A stretch of 64,000 bases of DNA from Cochleicola gelatinilyticus (GTDB lineage Bacteria; Bacteroidota; Bacteroidia; Flavobacteriales; Flavobacteriaceae). The notes under the pieces were generated by a model. That model did not search any database. It had not been told where the DNA came from and was given only the letters and a program-made list of their open reading frames with translations. Location: positions 1,054,001 through 1,118,000 of the forward strand of contig NZ_LRXL01000026.1 in the NCBI RefSeq assembly GCF_001637325.1. The letters run 5' to 3'. Made by a program: the position numbers and the translations under genes. This document shows, piece by piece, positions 7,789 to 15,395 of the stretch. Position 1 is the first letter of the stretch. Each line of letters begins with the position of its first letter.

Positions 7789-10209
7789 ATGAATGTAATA
7801 AAAAGAGACGGCCGGAAAGAACCAATAATGTTCGATAAGATTACTGCACGGGTTAGAAAGTTGTGTTATGGTCTTAATGAATTGGTAGATCCGGTAAAAA
7901 TTTCAATGCGTGTTATCGAGGGGTTATATGATGGGGTAACTACAAGTGAATTAGATAATTTGGCAGCAGAAGTAGCTGCAACGATGACGACTTCTCATCC
8001 AGATTATGCACGTTTAGCAGCACGAATTTCTGTCTCGAATTTACATAAAAATACAAAGAAGACGTTTTCTGAGGTCATGAAAGATTTGTATGAGTATGTA
8101 AATCCACGTACTGGTAAAGATGCGCCATTGTTAAGTGATGAGGTGTATAAAATAATTCAAGATAATGCAGAAGAGTTAGATTCTACTATTATTTATAATC
8201 GCGATTTTGGATACGATTATTTCGGATTTAAAACATTGGAACGTTCATACTTACTAAAACTTAATGGGCAAATTGCTGAACGTCCACAGCATATGTTAAT
8301 GCGTGTATCGGTAGGGATTCATTTAGACGATCTTGCGTCGGTAAAGGAGACTTACGAGCTAATGTCTAAAAAGTATTTTACCCATGCAACACCTACATTA
8401 TTTAATAGTGGAACACCAAAACCACAAATGTCTTCTTGCTTTTTGTTAGCAATGCAAGATGATAGTATCGATGGTATTTACGACACTTTAAAACAAACCG
8501 CAAAAATTTCACAATCTGCTGGAGGTATCGGTCTATCTATACATAATGTACGTGCGACAGGATCGTATATTTCAGGGACTAATGGAACGTCTAACGGAGT
8601 AGTACCTATGTTGCGTGTATATAATGACACGGCACGATACGTAGATCAAGGGGGCGGAAAACGTAAAGGTTCTTTTGCTATTTATGTTGAACCTTGGCAT
8701 GCAGATATTTTCGATTTCTTAGATCTTAAAAAGAATACAGGAAAAGAAGAAATGCGGGCGCGCGATCTTTTTTACGCAATGTGGATTCCAGATCTCTTTA
8801 TGAAACGAGTAGAAGAAGATGCTAACTGGACACTAATGTGCCCTAATGAGTGTCCAAACCTCTTTAATGTGCACGGAGATGAATTTGAGGAATTGTACCA
8901 CAAATACGAATCTGAAAACAAAGGGAGAAAAACGATTAGAGCCAGAGAGCTTTGGGAAAAAATCATGGAATCTCAGATTGAAACCGGTACGCCTTATATG
9001 CTATACAAAGATGCAGCGAACCGTAAGAGCAACCAGAAGAATCTTGGAACCATTCGATCTTCTAACTTATGTACAGAGATCATGGAGTATACTTCCCCCG
9101 ATGAGGTAGCAGTATGTAATTTAGCATCTATTGCATTGCCAATGTTCATTAAGAATGGAGAGTTCGATCATAAAGAATTATTTAGAGTAACAAAACGAGT
9201 AACTAAAAACTTAAACCGTGTAATCGACCGGAATTACTATCCAGTGAAAGAGGCAGAAAACTCTAATTTCCGTCATCGTCCGGTAGGTTTAGGAATTCAA
9301 GGTTTGGCAGATGCATTTATTATGATGCGCTTACCATTTACAAGTGATGAAGCTAAAAAAGTAAATCAAGAAATTTTTGAAACCCTATATTTTGCAGCTT
9401 TAACTGCGTCTATGGAAGAGGCGAAAGCTGATGGACCTTACCAAACCTATAAAGGATCACCTATATCTGAAGGAAAATTTCAACACAATCTTTGGGGAAT
9501 AGAAGACGAAGAATTAAGTGGCCGATGGGACTGGGGAAAACTTCGTAAGGAGGTGAAGAAACATGGAGTGCGTAACTCCTTATTGGTTGCGCCAATGCCA
9601 ACCGCATCAACGTCGCAAATCCTTGGAAACAACGAAGCGTTCGAGCCGTATACTTCAAATATCTATACAAGACGCGTACTTTCGGGTGAATTTATTGTAG
9701 TGAACAAGCATTTATTAGAAGATCTTGTATCATTAGGATTGTGGAATGATGATCTAAAAGAACAGATCATGCGTAACAATGGTTCGGTTCAAGATGTTGA
9801 TATTCCTCAAGATCTTAAAGAACTTTACAAAACAGTATGGGAACTCAAGATGAAAGATATTATCGATATGTCCCGTCATAGAGGATATTTTATCGATCAG
9901 TCACAATCGTTGAATTTATTTATGGAAAATGCAAATTATGCAAAACTTACCTCTATGCATTTTTACGCATGGAAGAGTGGTCTTAAAACTGGAATGTATT
10001 ACCTGCGAACTAAGAGTGCTGTAGATGCTATTAAGTTCACTTTAAAAACGCAAGCTAAAAAAGAACCCGTAGCAGCAGTTGCTGAAGCAACTGTAGCAGC
10101 GACGTCTGCTGTTTCAGACAAACCAATGTCACCACAGGAGTTCAGAAAAATGCTGGACGCCTCTAAAAATGGTGATGAAGATGACGATTGCCTAATGTGC
10201 GGATCGTAG
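7789..10209 (+). CDS. nrdA: Ribonucleoside-diphosphate reductase, large (alpha) subunit
   Basis: The 806-residue protein starts with an N-terminal ATP-cone (about 1-90; [18 protein letters not shown]), which allows allosteric activity control. The catalytic barrel follows. The active-site set is present: C217 (SSCFL), N426-x-C428-x-E430 (SNLCTEI) and C443 (AVCNLAS). The C-terminal tail ends in CLMCGS, the redox-shuttle cysteine pair. An Ala/Val-rich linker (about 760-780, [14 protein letters not shown]) separates the barrel from the tail. It forms the class I enzyme with NrdB. A strong terminator follows. Confidence 0.96.
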   Translation: MNVIKRDGRKEPIMFDKITARVRKLCYGLNELVDPVKISMRVIEGLYDGVTTSELDNLAAEVAATMTTSHPDYARLAARISVSNLHKNTKKTFSEVMKDLYEYVNPRTGKDAPLLSDEVYKIIQDNAEELDSTIIYNRDFGYDYFGFKTLERSYLLKLNGQIAERPQHMLMRVSVGIHLDDLASVKETYELMSKKYFTHATPTLFNSGTPKPQMSSCFLLAMQDDSIDGIYDTLKQTAKISQSAGGIGLSIHNVRATGSYISGTNGTSNGVVPMLRVYNDTARYVDQGGGKRKGSFAIYVEPWHADIFDFLDLKKNTGKEEMRARDLFYAMWIPDLFMKRVEEDANWTLMCPNECPNLFNVHGDEFEELYHKYESENKGRKTIRARELWEKIMESQIETGTPYMLYKDAANRKSNQKNLGTIRSSNLCTEIMEYTSPDEVAVCNLASIALPMFIKNGEFDHKELFRVTKRVTKNLNRVIDRNYYPVKEAENSNFRHRPVGLGIQGLADAFIMMRLPFTSDEAKKVNQEIFETLYFAALTASMEEAKADGPYQTYKGSPISEGKFQHNLWGIEDEELSGRWDWGKLRKEVKKHGVRNSLLVAPMPTASTSQILGNNEAFEPYTSNIYTRRVLSGEFIVVNKHLLEDLVSLGLWNDDLKEQIMRNNGSVQDVDIPQDLKELYKTVWELKMKDIIDMSRHRGYFIDQSQSLNLFMENANYAKLTSMHFYAWKSGLKTGMYYLRTKSAVDAIKFTLKTQAKKEPVAAVAEATVAATSAVSDKPMSPQEFRKMLDASKNGDEDDDCLMCGS

Positions 10210-10230
10210 TCTAAAAACAAGTGTTAATTG

Positions 10231-10262
10231 AAAAAAAGGAAGGCGAAAGTCTTCCTTTTTTA
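10231..10262. terminator. Bidirectional terminator between nrdA and ACT-domain gene
   Basis: AAAAAAAGGAAG, a GCGAAAGT loop and CTTCCTTTTTT form a stem with a T-run on both strands, between two convergent genes. Confidence 0.85.
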
Positions 10263-10661
10263 TTAGTGTTTTCTAGACAATTTTTCTAAAACGTTAATTG
10301 CTTTTTCTGAATCTTTTTTATCAACGAAAATATGGTCGTGGTAATATCCAGCAATTACATTACAGCTAATATTATTTTTCGCTAATTCTGTCGAAAATAT
10401 AGCTGTTAATCCTATTGCATCTAGAGATGAATGAATTGTTAGAGTGATCCAAGAGGCAATATATTCATACCTTAACTTTAATAGGTCTGCTTTTTTTCTC
10501 TCAATAACAATAGTAGTTCCTTCTATTTCTTGAAATTCACAAACAGTATCATTTCTATTAATCGTATTTAAATCTTTTACCGTAGCGAATACATATTCCC
10601 CTACATTTAATTTGGGAGTCATTCCCTTTATTAATTCCGAGATATCTGTTTCTCCAGCCAT
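10263..10661 (-). CDS. ACT domain-containing protein (DUF2241/ACT_7 type)
   Basis: The 132-residue cytosolic protein has two halves: residues 1-60 ([21 protein letters not shown]) resemble DUF2241, and the C-terminal half ([20 protein letters not shown], then GYYHDHIFV) resembles an ACT_7/CASTOR-like ACT fold. ACT domains usually bind amino acids or other small ligands, but the ligand here is unknown. It is a single gene convergent with nrdA, sharing its terminator. Confidence 0.8.
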   Translation of the reverse strand: MAGETDISELIKGMTPKLNVGEYVFATVKDLNTINRNDTVCEFQEIEGTTIVIERKKADLLKLRYEYIASWITLTIHSSLDAIGLTAIFSTELAKNNISCNVIAGYYHDHIFVDKKDSEKAINVLEKLSRKH

Positions 10662-10916
10662 TTTTTTATTTTTTACTAATAGTTGCTTAATGACAATATA
10701 GGTTTAGATTTTAATTTTTTTAGGACGTCACAGGGCAAATTTTTCAGTAAGAATGATACCTTCAAATATTTGGCGACCAATTAAATATACTTTTATTTTC
10801 CATTGTGTTGAAACCACTACATTATCAATATCCAATATTGTATATAACATTAATATAAAAATATAGGTTTCAGTCGTAGTGTGGTTTTTTCAGAATAACG
10901 CTTTTTCAGAATAAAA
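10662..10916. other. Intergenic, no gene seen
   Basis: This AT-rich spacer between the ACT-domain gene start and the terminator of the phosphate transporter has no ORF or structure I can support. Confidence 0.5.
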
Positions 10917-10948
10917 AAACCCTTACATCATTGCTGAGGTAAGGGTTC
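10917..10948 (-). terminator. Terminator of the PiT transporter gene
   Basis: AACCCTTAC...GTAAGGGTT forms a 9-bp stem, followed on the minus strand by seven Ts. It lies 29 bases beyond the transporter stop. Confidence 0.85.
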
Positions 10949-10976
10949 CCTAAAATTAAGGTTTAAAAAATGTATG

Positions 10977-13220
10977 CTATTCCTTTTTATAGCTGGTATA
11001 GTATTCTTCCATTAAATTCATCATTGCAGTAACCAGATCTTTAGTTTCAAGTAGTAAACCAAAGTATAGTGTGGTATTCTTTGGACTGGATTCTTCATTT
11101 CTAGTTCGGGCAATTTGCTTTTCAATTTTTTCAGAAACAGAGTTAAATAAGACTTCTTTTTCATTTAAAATAGCTCCAATTTTTTCGAACTCACGATTGT
11201 TAAAAATGGTTTCAATTTTCAGCAGAAGTTCTTCTAAAGAACGATCGATTTCTTGTAAATCTCTAATCTGATTAAAACGGAGCGCCTTGTGGTTATTGTT
11301 GATGTGCTTATAGCTCGTTTTCGAAATGTATTCTAATGATTGAGCCATATCTTGAAGATATCCTAAAACAATAATGTAAAAGTTACTTCCACGCACACTG
11401 GTTTCGTCCAGTTCTTTAATAAAATAGAATATGTTGTCACGTAATTCGTCTATTTCATCATTTAGTTTTTTAACTCCTTTTTTACTTTTCTTCAGTTTAG
11501 AAGTGTCCTGTTTTGCTAATCCACGAAGCACATCTGAATAGATCTTATTAGTACGAGTAACTACATTGGAAATGTTTTCTGCACTTTCTTCAATAATTCC
11601 TTGAACAGTACGACTTTCTGTTTTCTTAAGTCCCGTTTTATTTAGCTTTTCAACTCCTTTTTTCTTATGAGAAAGATAGTTTCTTACAAGAAGTCCGATG
11701 GCTAATAAAAGAAGGATTGCGATGGCGGTTCCTTTTCCTAAATAGATAATATAGGCTAGTGTACCAGCAGCTACAAAAGCAGAGAAGGCTGTAAAGAACC
11801 ATCCTCCAATTACATTTAATACTCCGGCAACACGGTATACAGCACTTTCTCTTCCCCAAGCACGGTCTGCGAGTGAAGTACCCATGGCTACCATAAATGT
11901 AACATAGGTTGTGGAAAGAGGCAACTTCATAGAGGTTGCTATAGATATTAATACTCCAGCAACCATTAAATTGATTGAAGCACGAATCATATCGAATGCT
12001 GGAAGTTCGTATGTTTTGTGTTTATGTAGATTTATTACTGGTTTTTCAAAACGCGATGATATTTTATCTGCGGTGGTTTTTGGAAGTATCATGTTAATTC
12101 CTTGAGATACGGCAGTAGTACCCTTTACAACAATGCGTGAAAGCATGTTAGGTTGAAATTTTTCGTGTCCTTCACCTTGTCGAGAAAGTCCAATTTCGGT
12201 GTCTGCTACTGTTCGAGCTTTTTTAGAAAACCAAAGTGTGAGTACCATAATTCCACCAGCAATGAACAATAAGAAAGGTTCTGCGGGAACTTTAGATTCT
12301 AAAATATTCATTGAAAATGAACTTGCCGCTTCGCCTGAGGCCGCCCATGCTTCGTATGAGTGGTATGCTGCCATAGGTACTCCAATGAAATTTACCAGAT
12401 CGTTCCCTGAAAATGCAAGGGCGAGTCCGAAAGTTCCAATAGCAATAACTACAATAAGAATGCTCTTCTTAAAAATTTTCATGAACAGGTACGAAAACAC
12501 AGTCCAGAAAACAAAGCTTCCTAGAATAAGGAGCGTAGTTTGCCCTTCAATAAGTTCTTGAAGATCACCATACCAAGGGGTTCCTTTTAATCCTTTCAGA
12601 AAAATAAAATAACCGATGGCAGAAAGTGCAATTCCTCCAAAAATAGCTCCGAAATTTTTGATTTTATTTTCGTAGTGAAATGTAAAGATCATCCTTGAGA
12701 GCCATTGTACAACAGCACCAACAGTAAATGCAATGACCACAGACAGCAAGATTCCTGTAATAATTTCGGTTGCTTTGTCTGTATTAATATAACTTCCTAA
12801 ATCTGCCCAAGTTTCAGTACTGCTTGCTCCAATTTTAATTAAAGACATTACTACTGCGGCACCAAGAAGTTCAAATACGATAGATACCGTAGTCGAGGTG
12901 GGCATTCCGAGGGTGTTAAAGAAATCTAATAGAAGAATATCGGTAATCATTACTGCCATAAAGATGATCATGATTTCTTCAAAATAAAATTGTCCTGGAA
13001 CAAATATGCCTTTACGGGCAACTTCCATCATACCACTAGAAAAAACGGCACCAATAAATATCCCTAAGCTGGCAATAATCATAATGCTTTTAAAAGAAAT
13101 TGCCTTCGATCCTATTGCAGAATTTAAAAAATTTACAGCATCGTTACTTACACCAACAACCAAATCTGCTACCGCAAGAACGGCGAGAGCAACGAGCATT
13201 AATAGATAAATGTTTTCCAT
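10977..13220 (-). CDS. Inorganic phosphate transporter, PiT family, with C-terminal DUF47/PhoU-like domain
   Basis: The 747-residue protein is built from a PiT (PHO4) permease with about ten membrane helices. The N-terminal signature GVSNDAVNFLNSAIGSKA and GMPTSTTVSIVFELLGAA, and a second copy around SMKLPLSTTYVTFMVAMGTS, are the duplicated substrate-binding halves. After about residue 520 comes a soluble helical domain of about 200 residues (LRDNIFYFIKELDETS, then EIDRSLEELLLKIE) resembling DUF47/PhoU. It probably imports phosphate across the inner membrane using an ion gradient. The porin gene lies just upstream on the same strand, and direct-repeat boxes lie at 13274-13291. Confidence 0.9.
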   Translation of the reverse strand: MENIYLLMLVALAVLAVADLVVGVSNDAVNFLNSAIGSKAISFKSIMIIASLGIFIGAVFSSGMMEVARKGIFVPGQFYFEEIMIIFMAVMITDILLLDFFNTLGMPTSTTVSIVFELLGAAVVMSLIKIGASSTETWADLGSYINTDKATEIITGILLSVVIAFTVGAVVQWLSRMIFTFHYENKIKNFGAIFGGIALSAIGYFIFLKGLKGTPWYGDLQELIEGQTTLLILGSFVFWTVFSYLFMKIFKKSILIVVIAIGTFGLALAFSGNDLVNFIGVPMAAYHSYEAWAASGEAASSFSMNILESKVPAEPFLLFIAGGIMVLTLWFSKKARTVADTEIGLSRQGEGHEKFQPNMLSRIVVKGTTAVSQGINMILPKTTADKISSRFEKPVINLHKHKTYELPAFDMIRASINLMVAGVLISIATSMKLPLSTTYVTFMVAMGTSLADRAWGRESAVYRVAGVLNVIGGWFFTAFSAFVAAGTLAYIIYLGKGTAIAILLLLAIGLLVRNYLSHKKKGVEKLNKTGLKKTESRTVQGIIEESAENISNVVTRTNKIYSDVLRGLAKQDTSKLKKSKKGVKKLNDEIDELRDNIFYFIKELDETSVRGSNFYIIVLGYLQDMAQSLEYISKTSYKHINNNHKALRFNQIRDLQEIDRSLEELLLKIETIFNNREFEKIGAILNEKEVLFNSVSEKIEKQIARTRNEESSPKNTTLYFGLLLETKDLVTAMMNLMEEYYTSYKKE

Positions 13221-13245
13221 GTTTCTTGTTTACTTTAAAGTGGCA

Positions 13246-13291
13246 CAAAAGTCCCAATTATTTATATAAAGTTTGTTACCAAATTGTTATG
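13246..13291 (-). promoter_or_regulatory. Putative PiT promoter with 11-bp-spaced repeat box
   Basis: On the plus strand 13274-13291 reads TGTTACCAAATTGTTATG, two TGTTA half-sites 11 bp apart. On the minus strand a -7-like GACTTTTG (13253-13246) begins exactly 20 bases after the box, and no TTG -33 is seen. This is the architecture of an activator replacing the -33 element. The same arrangement and spacing occur at 19616-19661. Confidence 0.5.
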
Positions 13292-13301
13292 TTAATAAGG
13301 T

Positions 13302-14501
13302 TTAAAAATGGAGCTCGAACCCCATTCTAAAAGCCAGTTCATCTTTTTTATTTTCAACTGTATTGTAACTAAAATCGCTTTGTACTTTGAGCTTGTGTCC
13401 GACAAGATATTTTGACACCCCCACTGTATATTGATTTTGAGCTTCTTTCATTGTTAAGGCATCAAAATCTAACGTAGTAAATCTTGCTGCTACTTCATAA
13501 TTGCTTCTTAATAGATAACCTGCTTGAAGGTTAATAGCACTTCCTTCTTCAACAACGTCTCCAGTAGGAGAGCCATCACTATTTAGAGCTATTGGATCTT
13601 TTGCCTTTCGGTTAGCATATTCCCCCATAAAAGAAAAACCTTTATATTTAAACATGGCATCAACAAATAATGTATAAATATCTGTTTCAAAAAAACCATT
13701 ATCGGTTTCCATGTAAGACCCTAGATTACTTCTCGTTTTAACTGCATTATTGTTGTAATCGTAAGTGATGCCCAACATTAGTTTAGGTGTAGATTGTCTT
13801 TTTAAATCGCTTTGAGTGTACTCATCGTTTCCTTCAAAGTTTCCAAAGGGCAAAACTTCAATTCTTCCGGTGTATTGGTGTCCGCCTAGATTACCTTCAG
13901 TTACATTTCTTCCTTCTCCTTGAGATACTGCAATTTTTTCTCGAATAATAAATGTTTCTGAAAGGTAATCGTAATGTCTAAGTTGGAACCCAACATCACG
14001 GTCAATATTAAAGCGGCTGTTAAGTAAAGAGCGATCGATTAACTGAAGGTTTGCTGAAGACACCACACGTTCTACATTTCCTGGGAGTTTGGTTTGTCCA
14101 ACCCATAGTTCAAAATTTTCGTAAAAATTCCATTTTAAAACGGCGTCAAGAATAATTCTGGGGGTGTTTCGGTTAAATGCACTTGCTCCAGACACATCTC
14201 TATTTGAAAGTCCTAATTCTATTTTGTAGGTTAGCTTTGGAGAATAAGCAAATCCTCCAAATTTTAATCGAGCCCTTCTAATTAAAAAATTATGCTCTGG
14301 TTTATTATAGGAAGTTCCATTGTAATCCCAGTTGGATACTGCTCTAAATTGAATTCGAGGTGCAAATTTAACACTCCAAGAACTGTCTTTGGCAACAAGG
14401 TTAATTAGCCCTTTTCCAAATTTAGTTTCGGTTGTATCCTGAGCGTGTGTTTGCACGAAGGAAACCAACGTTATAAATAACGCCAGATGGCAATATTTCA
14501 T
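13302..14501 (-). CDS. Outer-membrane porin, OprP/OprO (phosphate-selective) family
   Basis: The 399-residue protein has a signal peptide (MKYCHLALFITLV...THAQ) and then a beta-barrel of alternating strands, including FAPRIQFRAVSNWDY, FLIRRARLKFGGF, ELWVGQTKLPGNVERV and a C-terminal aromatic end (RMGFELHF). The FLIRRARL and GQTKxPxxxER patches are typical of the OprO/OprP porin family. Substrate selectivity cannot be read from sequence, but the phosphate permease is the next gene (81 bases), which supports phosphate or polyphosphate uptake. Confidence 0.85.
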   Translation of the reverse strand: MKYCHLALFITLVSFVQTHAQDTTETKFGKGLINLVAKDSSWSVKFAPRIQFRAVSNWDYNGTSYNKPEHNFLIRRARLKFGGFAYSPKLTYKIELGLSNRDVSGASAFNRNTPRIILDAVLKWNFYENFELWVGQTKLPGNVERVVSSANLQLIDRSLLNSRFNIDRDVGFQLRHYDYLSETFIIREKIAVSQGEGRNVTEGNLGGHQYTGRIEVLPFGNFEGNDEYTQSDLKRQSTPKLMLGITYDYNNNAVKTRSNLGSYMETDNGFFETDIYTLFVDAMFKYKGFSFMGEYANRKAKDPIALNSDGSPTGDVVEEGSAINLQAGYLLRSNYEVAARFTTLDFDALTMKEAQNQYTVGVSKYLVGHKLKVQSDFSYNTVENKKDELAFRMGFELHF

Positions 14502-14584
14502 CAGTATCGATTTTAGTTTTTGTCACTGCAAAGAACTTACTAAAAAATTAATTTTATGTTTCCTAATCGTTAAGTTTAAATTGG

Positions 14585-14618
14585 TTTAAAAAAAATGGCT
14601 ACCCGAAAAGGTAGCCAA
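14585..14618 (-). terminator. Intrinsic terminator upstream of the porin gene
   Basis: TGGCTACC-TTTTCG-GGTAGCCA followed by eight Ts on the minus strand. It lies 84 bases before the porin ATG and ends a transcript coming from the right, which holds only a 23-residue ORF. It could be the end of a small RNA or an attenuator in the porin leader. Confidence 0.8.
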
Positions 14619-14650
14619 TACAAGAAATGTTAAAATCTAGTCGACAAAAA

Positions 14651-14722
14651 CTAAATCGATTTAACTCTTGTAAAATTGTCTGATGACAATACACAAAGAA
14701 AGAGCTCAAAAACGTATTTCAT
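14651..14722 (-). CDS. Candidate 23-residue small ORF
   Basis: ATG at 14722 to TAG at 14651. The peptide begins MKYVFELFLCVL and ends FTRVKSI: a hydrophobic first half and a polar, basic second half. It lies 33 bases before an intrinsic terminator on the same strand, in a 399-base gap otherwise without minus-strand genes. No Shine-Dalgarno is visible, which is normal here. It may be a leader peptide for the porin, a free-standing microprotein, or chance within a small RNA. Confidence 0.35.
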   Translation of the reverse strand: MKYVFELFLCVLSSDNFTRVKSI

Positions 14723-14816
14723 ATGATTAGATTATTAAAAAATTATTAAGAATTTAGCTTGAATAAGTGTTTAGACAAAATGTAAACCGTTGAAAAACAG
14801 GTGTTGAATATTCTAA

Positions 14817-14871
14817 TGTTAACTTAATGTTACCTATATGTTGCTTTAAAGTAAAATATGTTTTATATTTG
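14817..14871 (+). promoter_or_regulatory. Promoter with triple 11-bp-spaced TGTT repeats
   Basis: TTG at 14841-14843, a 20-base spacer and TATATTTG at 14864-14871 form a strong Bacteroidota promoter. Overlapping and upstream are three half-sites exactly 11 bp apart: TGTTAAC (14817), TGTTACC (14828) and TGTTGCT (14839). An 11-bp direct-repeat period is the layout of PhoB boxes in other bacteria, although the bases differ from the E. coli site. Confidence 0.6.
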
Positions 14872-14900
14872 TTAGAGATAATAATTAAAAGTGCCTTGTT

Positions 14901-15266
14901 ATGAAAAATTTAGTTTGTTTATTAGTTATTGCGTTTTCTTTTAGTACCGTAATGGCTCAAGAGTTGAAGAAAGACACCTTTATAATGCAAGGTGATTTGA
15001 TCGCAGCAACATTATTTCATGATAATGGAATGGTCGCTCAAACCGGTTTTTACACGAAAGACAATAAATTACAAGGAGAGTGGGTAAGCTACGATACCAA
15101 CGGTAATAGAAAAGCAATAGCTCAGTATGATAACGGTCAAAAAGTAGGAACTTGGACATTTTATCAAGGAGATATTAAAAAAGAAGTGACTTACAATAAT
15201 TCTAAAATTGCGGAAGTGCGCACGTGGGAAGTAACAGATACTCGTATGGTAACTAATAGACCCTAA
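14901..15266 (+). CDS. Small secreted MORN-like repeat protein
   Basis: The 121-residue protein has a signal peptide (MKNLVCLLVIAFSFSTVMAQ) and then short beta repeats: ATLFHDNGMVAQTGFYT, LQGEWVSYDTNGNRKA and YDNGQKVGTWTFY. These resemble MORN or toxin-antitoxin-type 'YWK' repeats (x-G-x-W-x-x-Y). It is probably periplasmic. The function is unknown. Its promoter carries the same 11-bp repeats found before the phosphate transporter, suggesting shared control. Confidence 0.75.
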   Translation: MKNLVCLLVIAFSFSTVMAQELKKDTFIMQGDLIAATLFHDNGMVAQTGFYTKDNKLQGEWVSYDTNGNRKAIAQYDNGQKVGTWTFYQGDIKKEVTYNNSKIAEVRTWEVTDTRMVTNRP

Positions 15267-15292
15267 GTGTTTGATTTCCTGTATATATAATT

Positions 15293-15326
15293 AAAAAAGA
15301 GCCTTGCAATTGCGAGGCTCTTTTTA
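15293..15326. terminator. Bidirectional terminator
   Basis: AAAAAGAGCCT-TGCAATTGCG-AGGCTCTTTTT gives a perfect 11-bp stem with T-runs on both strands, between the convergent repeat-protein and TonB-receptor genes. Confidence 0.85.
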
Positions 15327-15395
15327 TTGAGACAAAAAAATAATTTGAGACAAAAATTATAATCTTGCAGTTATTAACGATATACTACGTTAGTG

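Noticed and set aside
13236-13256. Sigma-54 promoter starting TGGCAC before the PiT gene
   Set aside because: TGGCAC at 13241 lacks a TTGC at the required -12 spacing and lies on the strand opposite to the gene.
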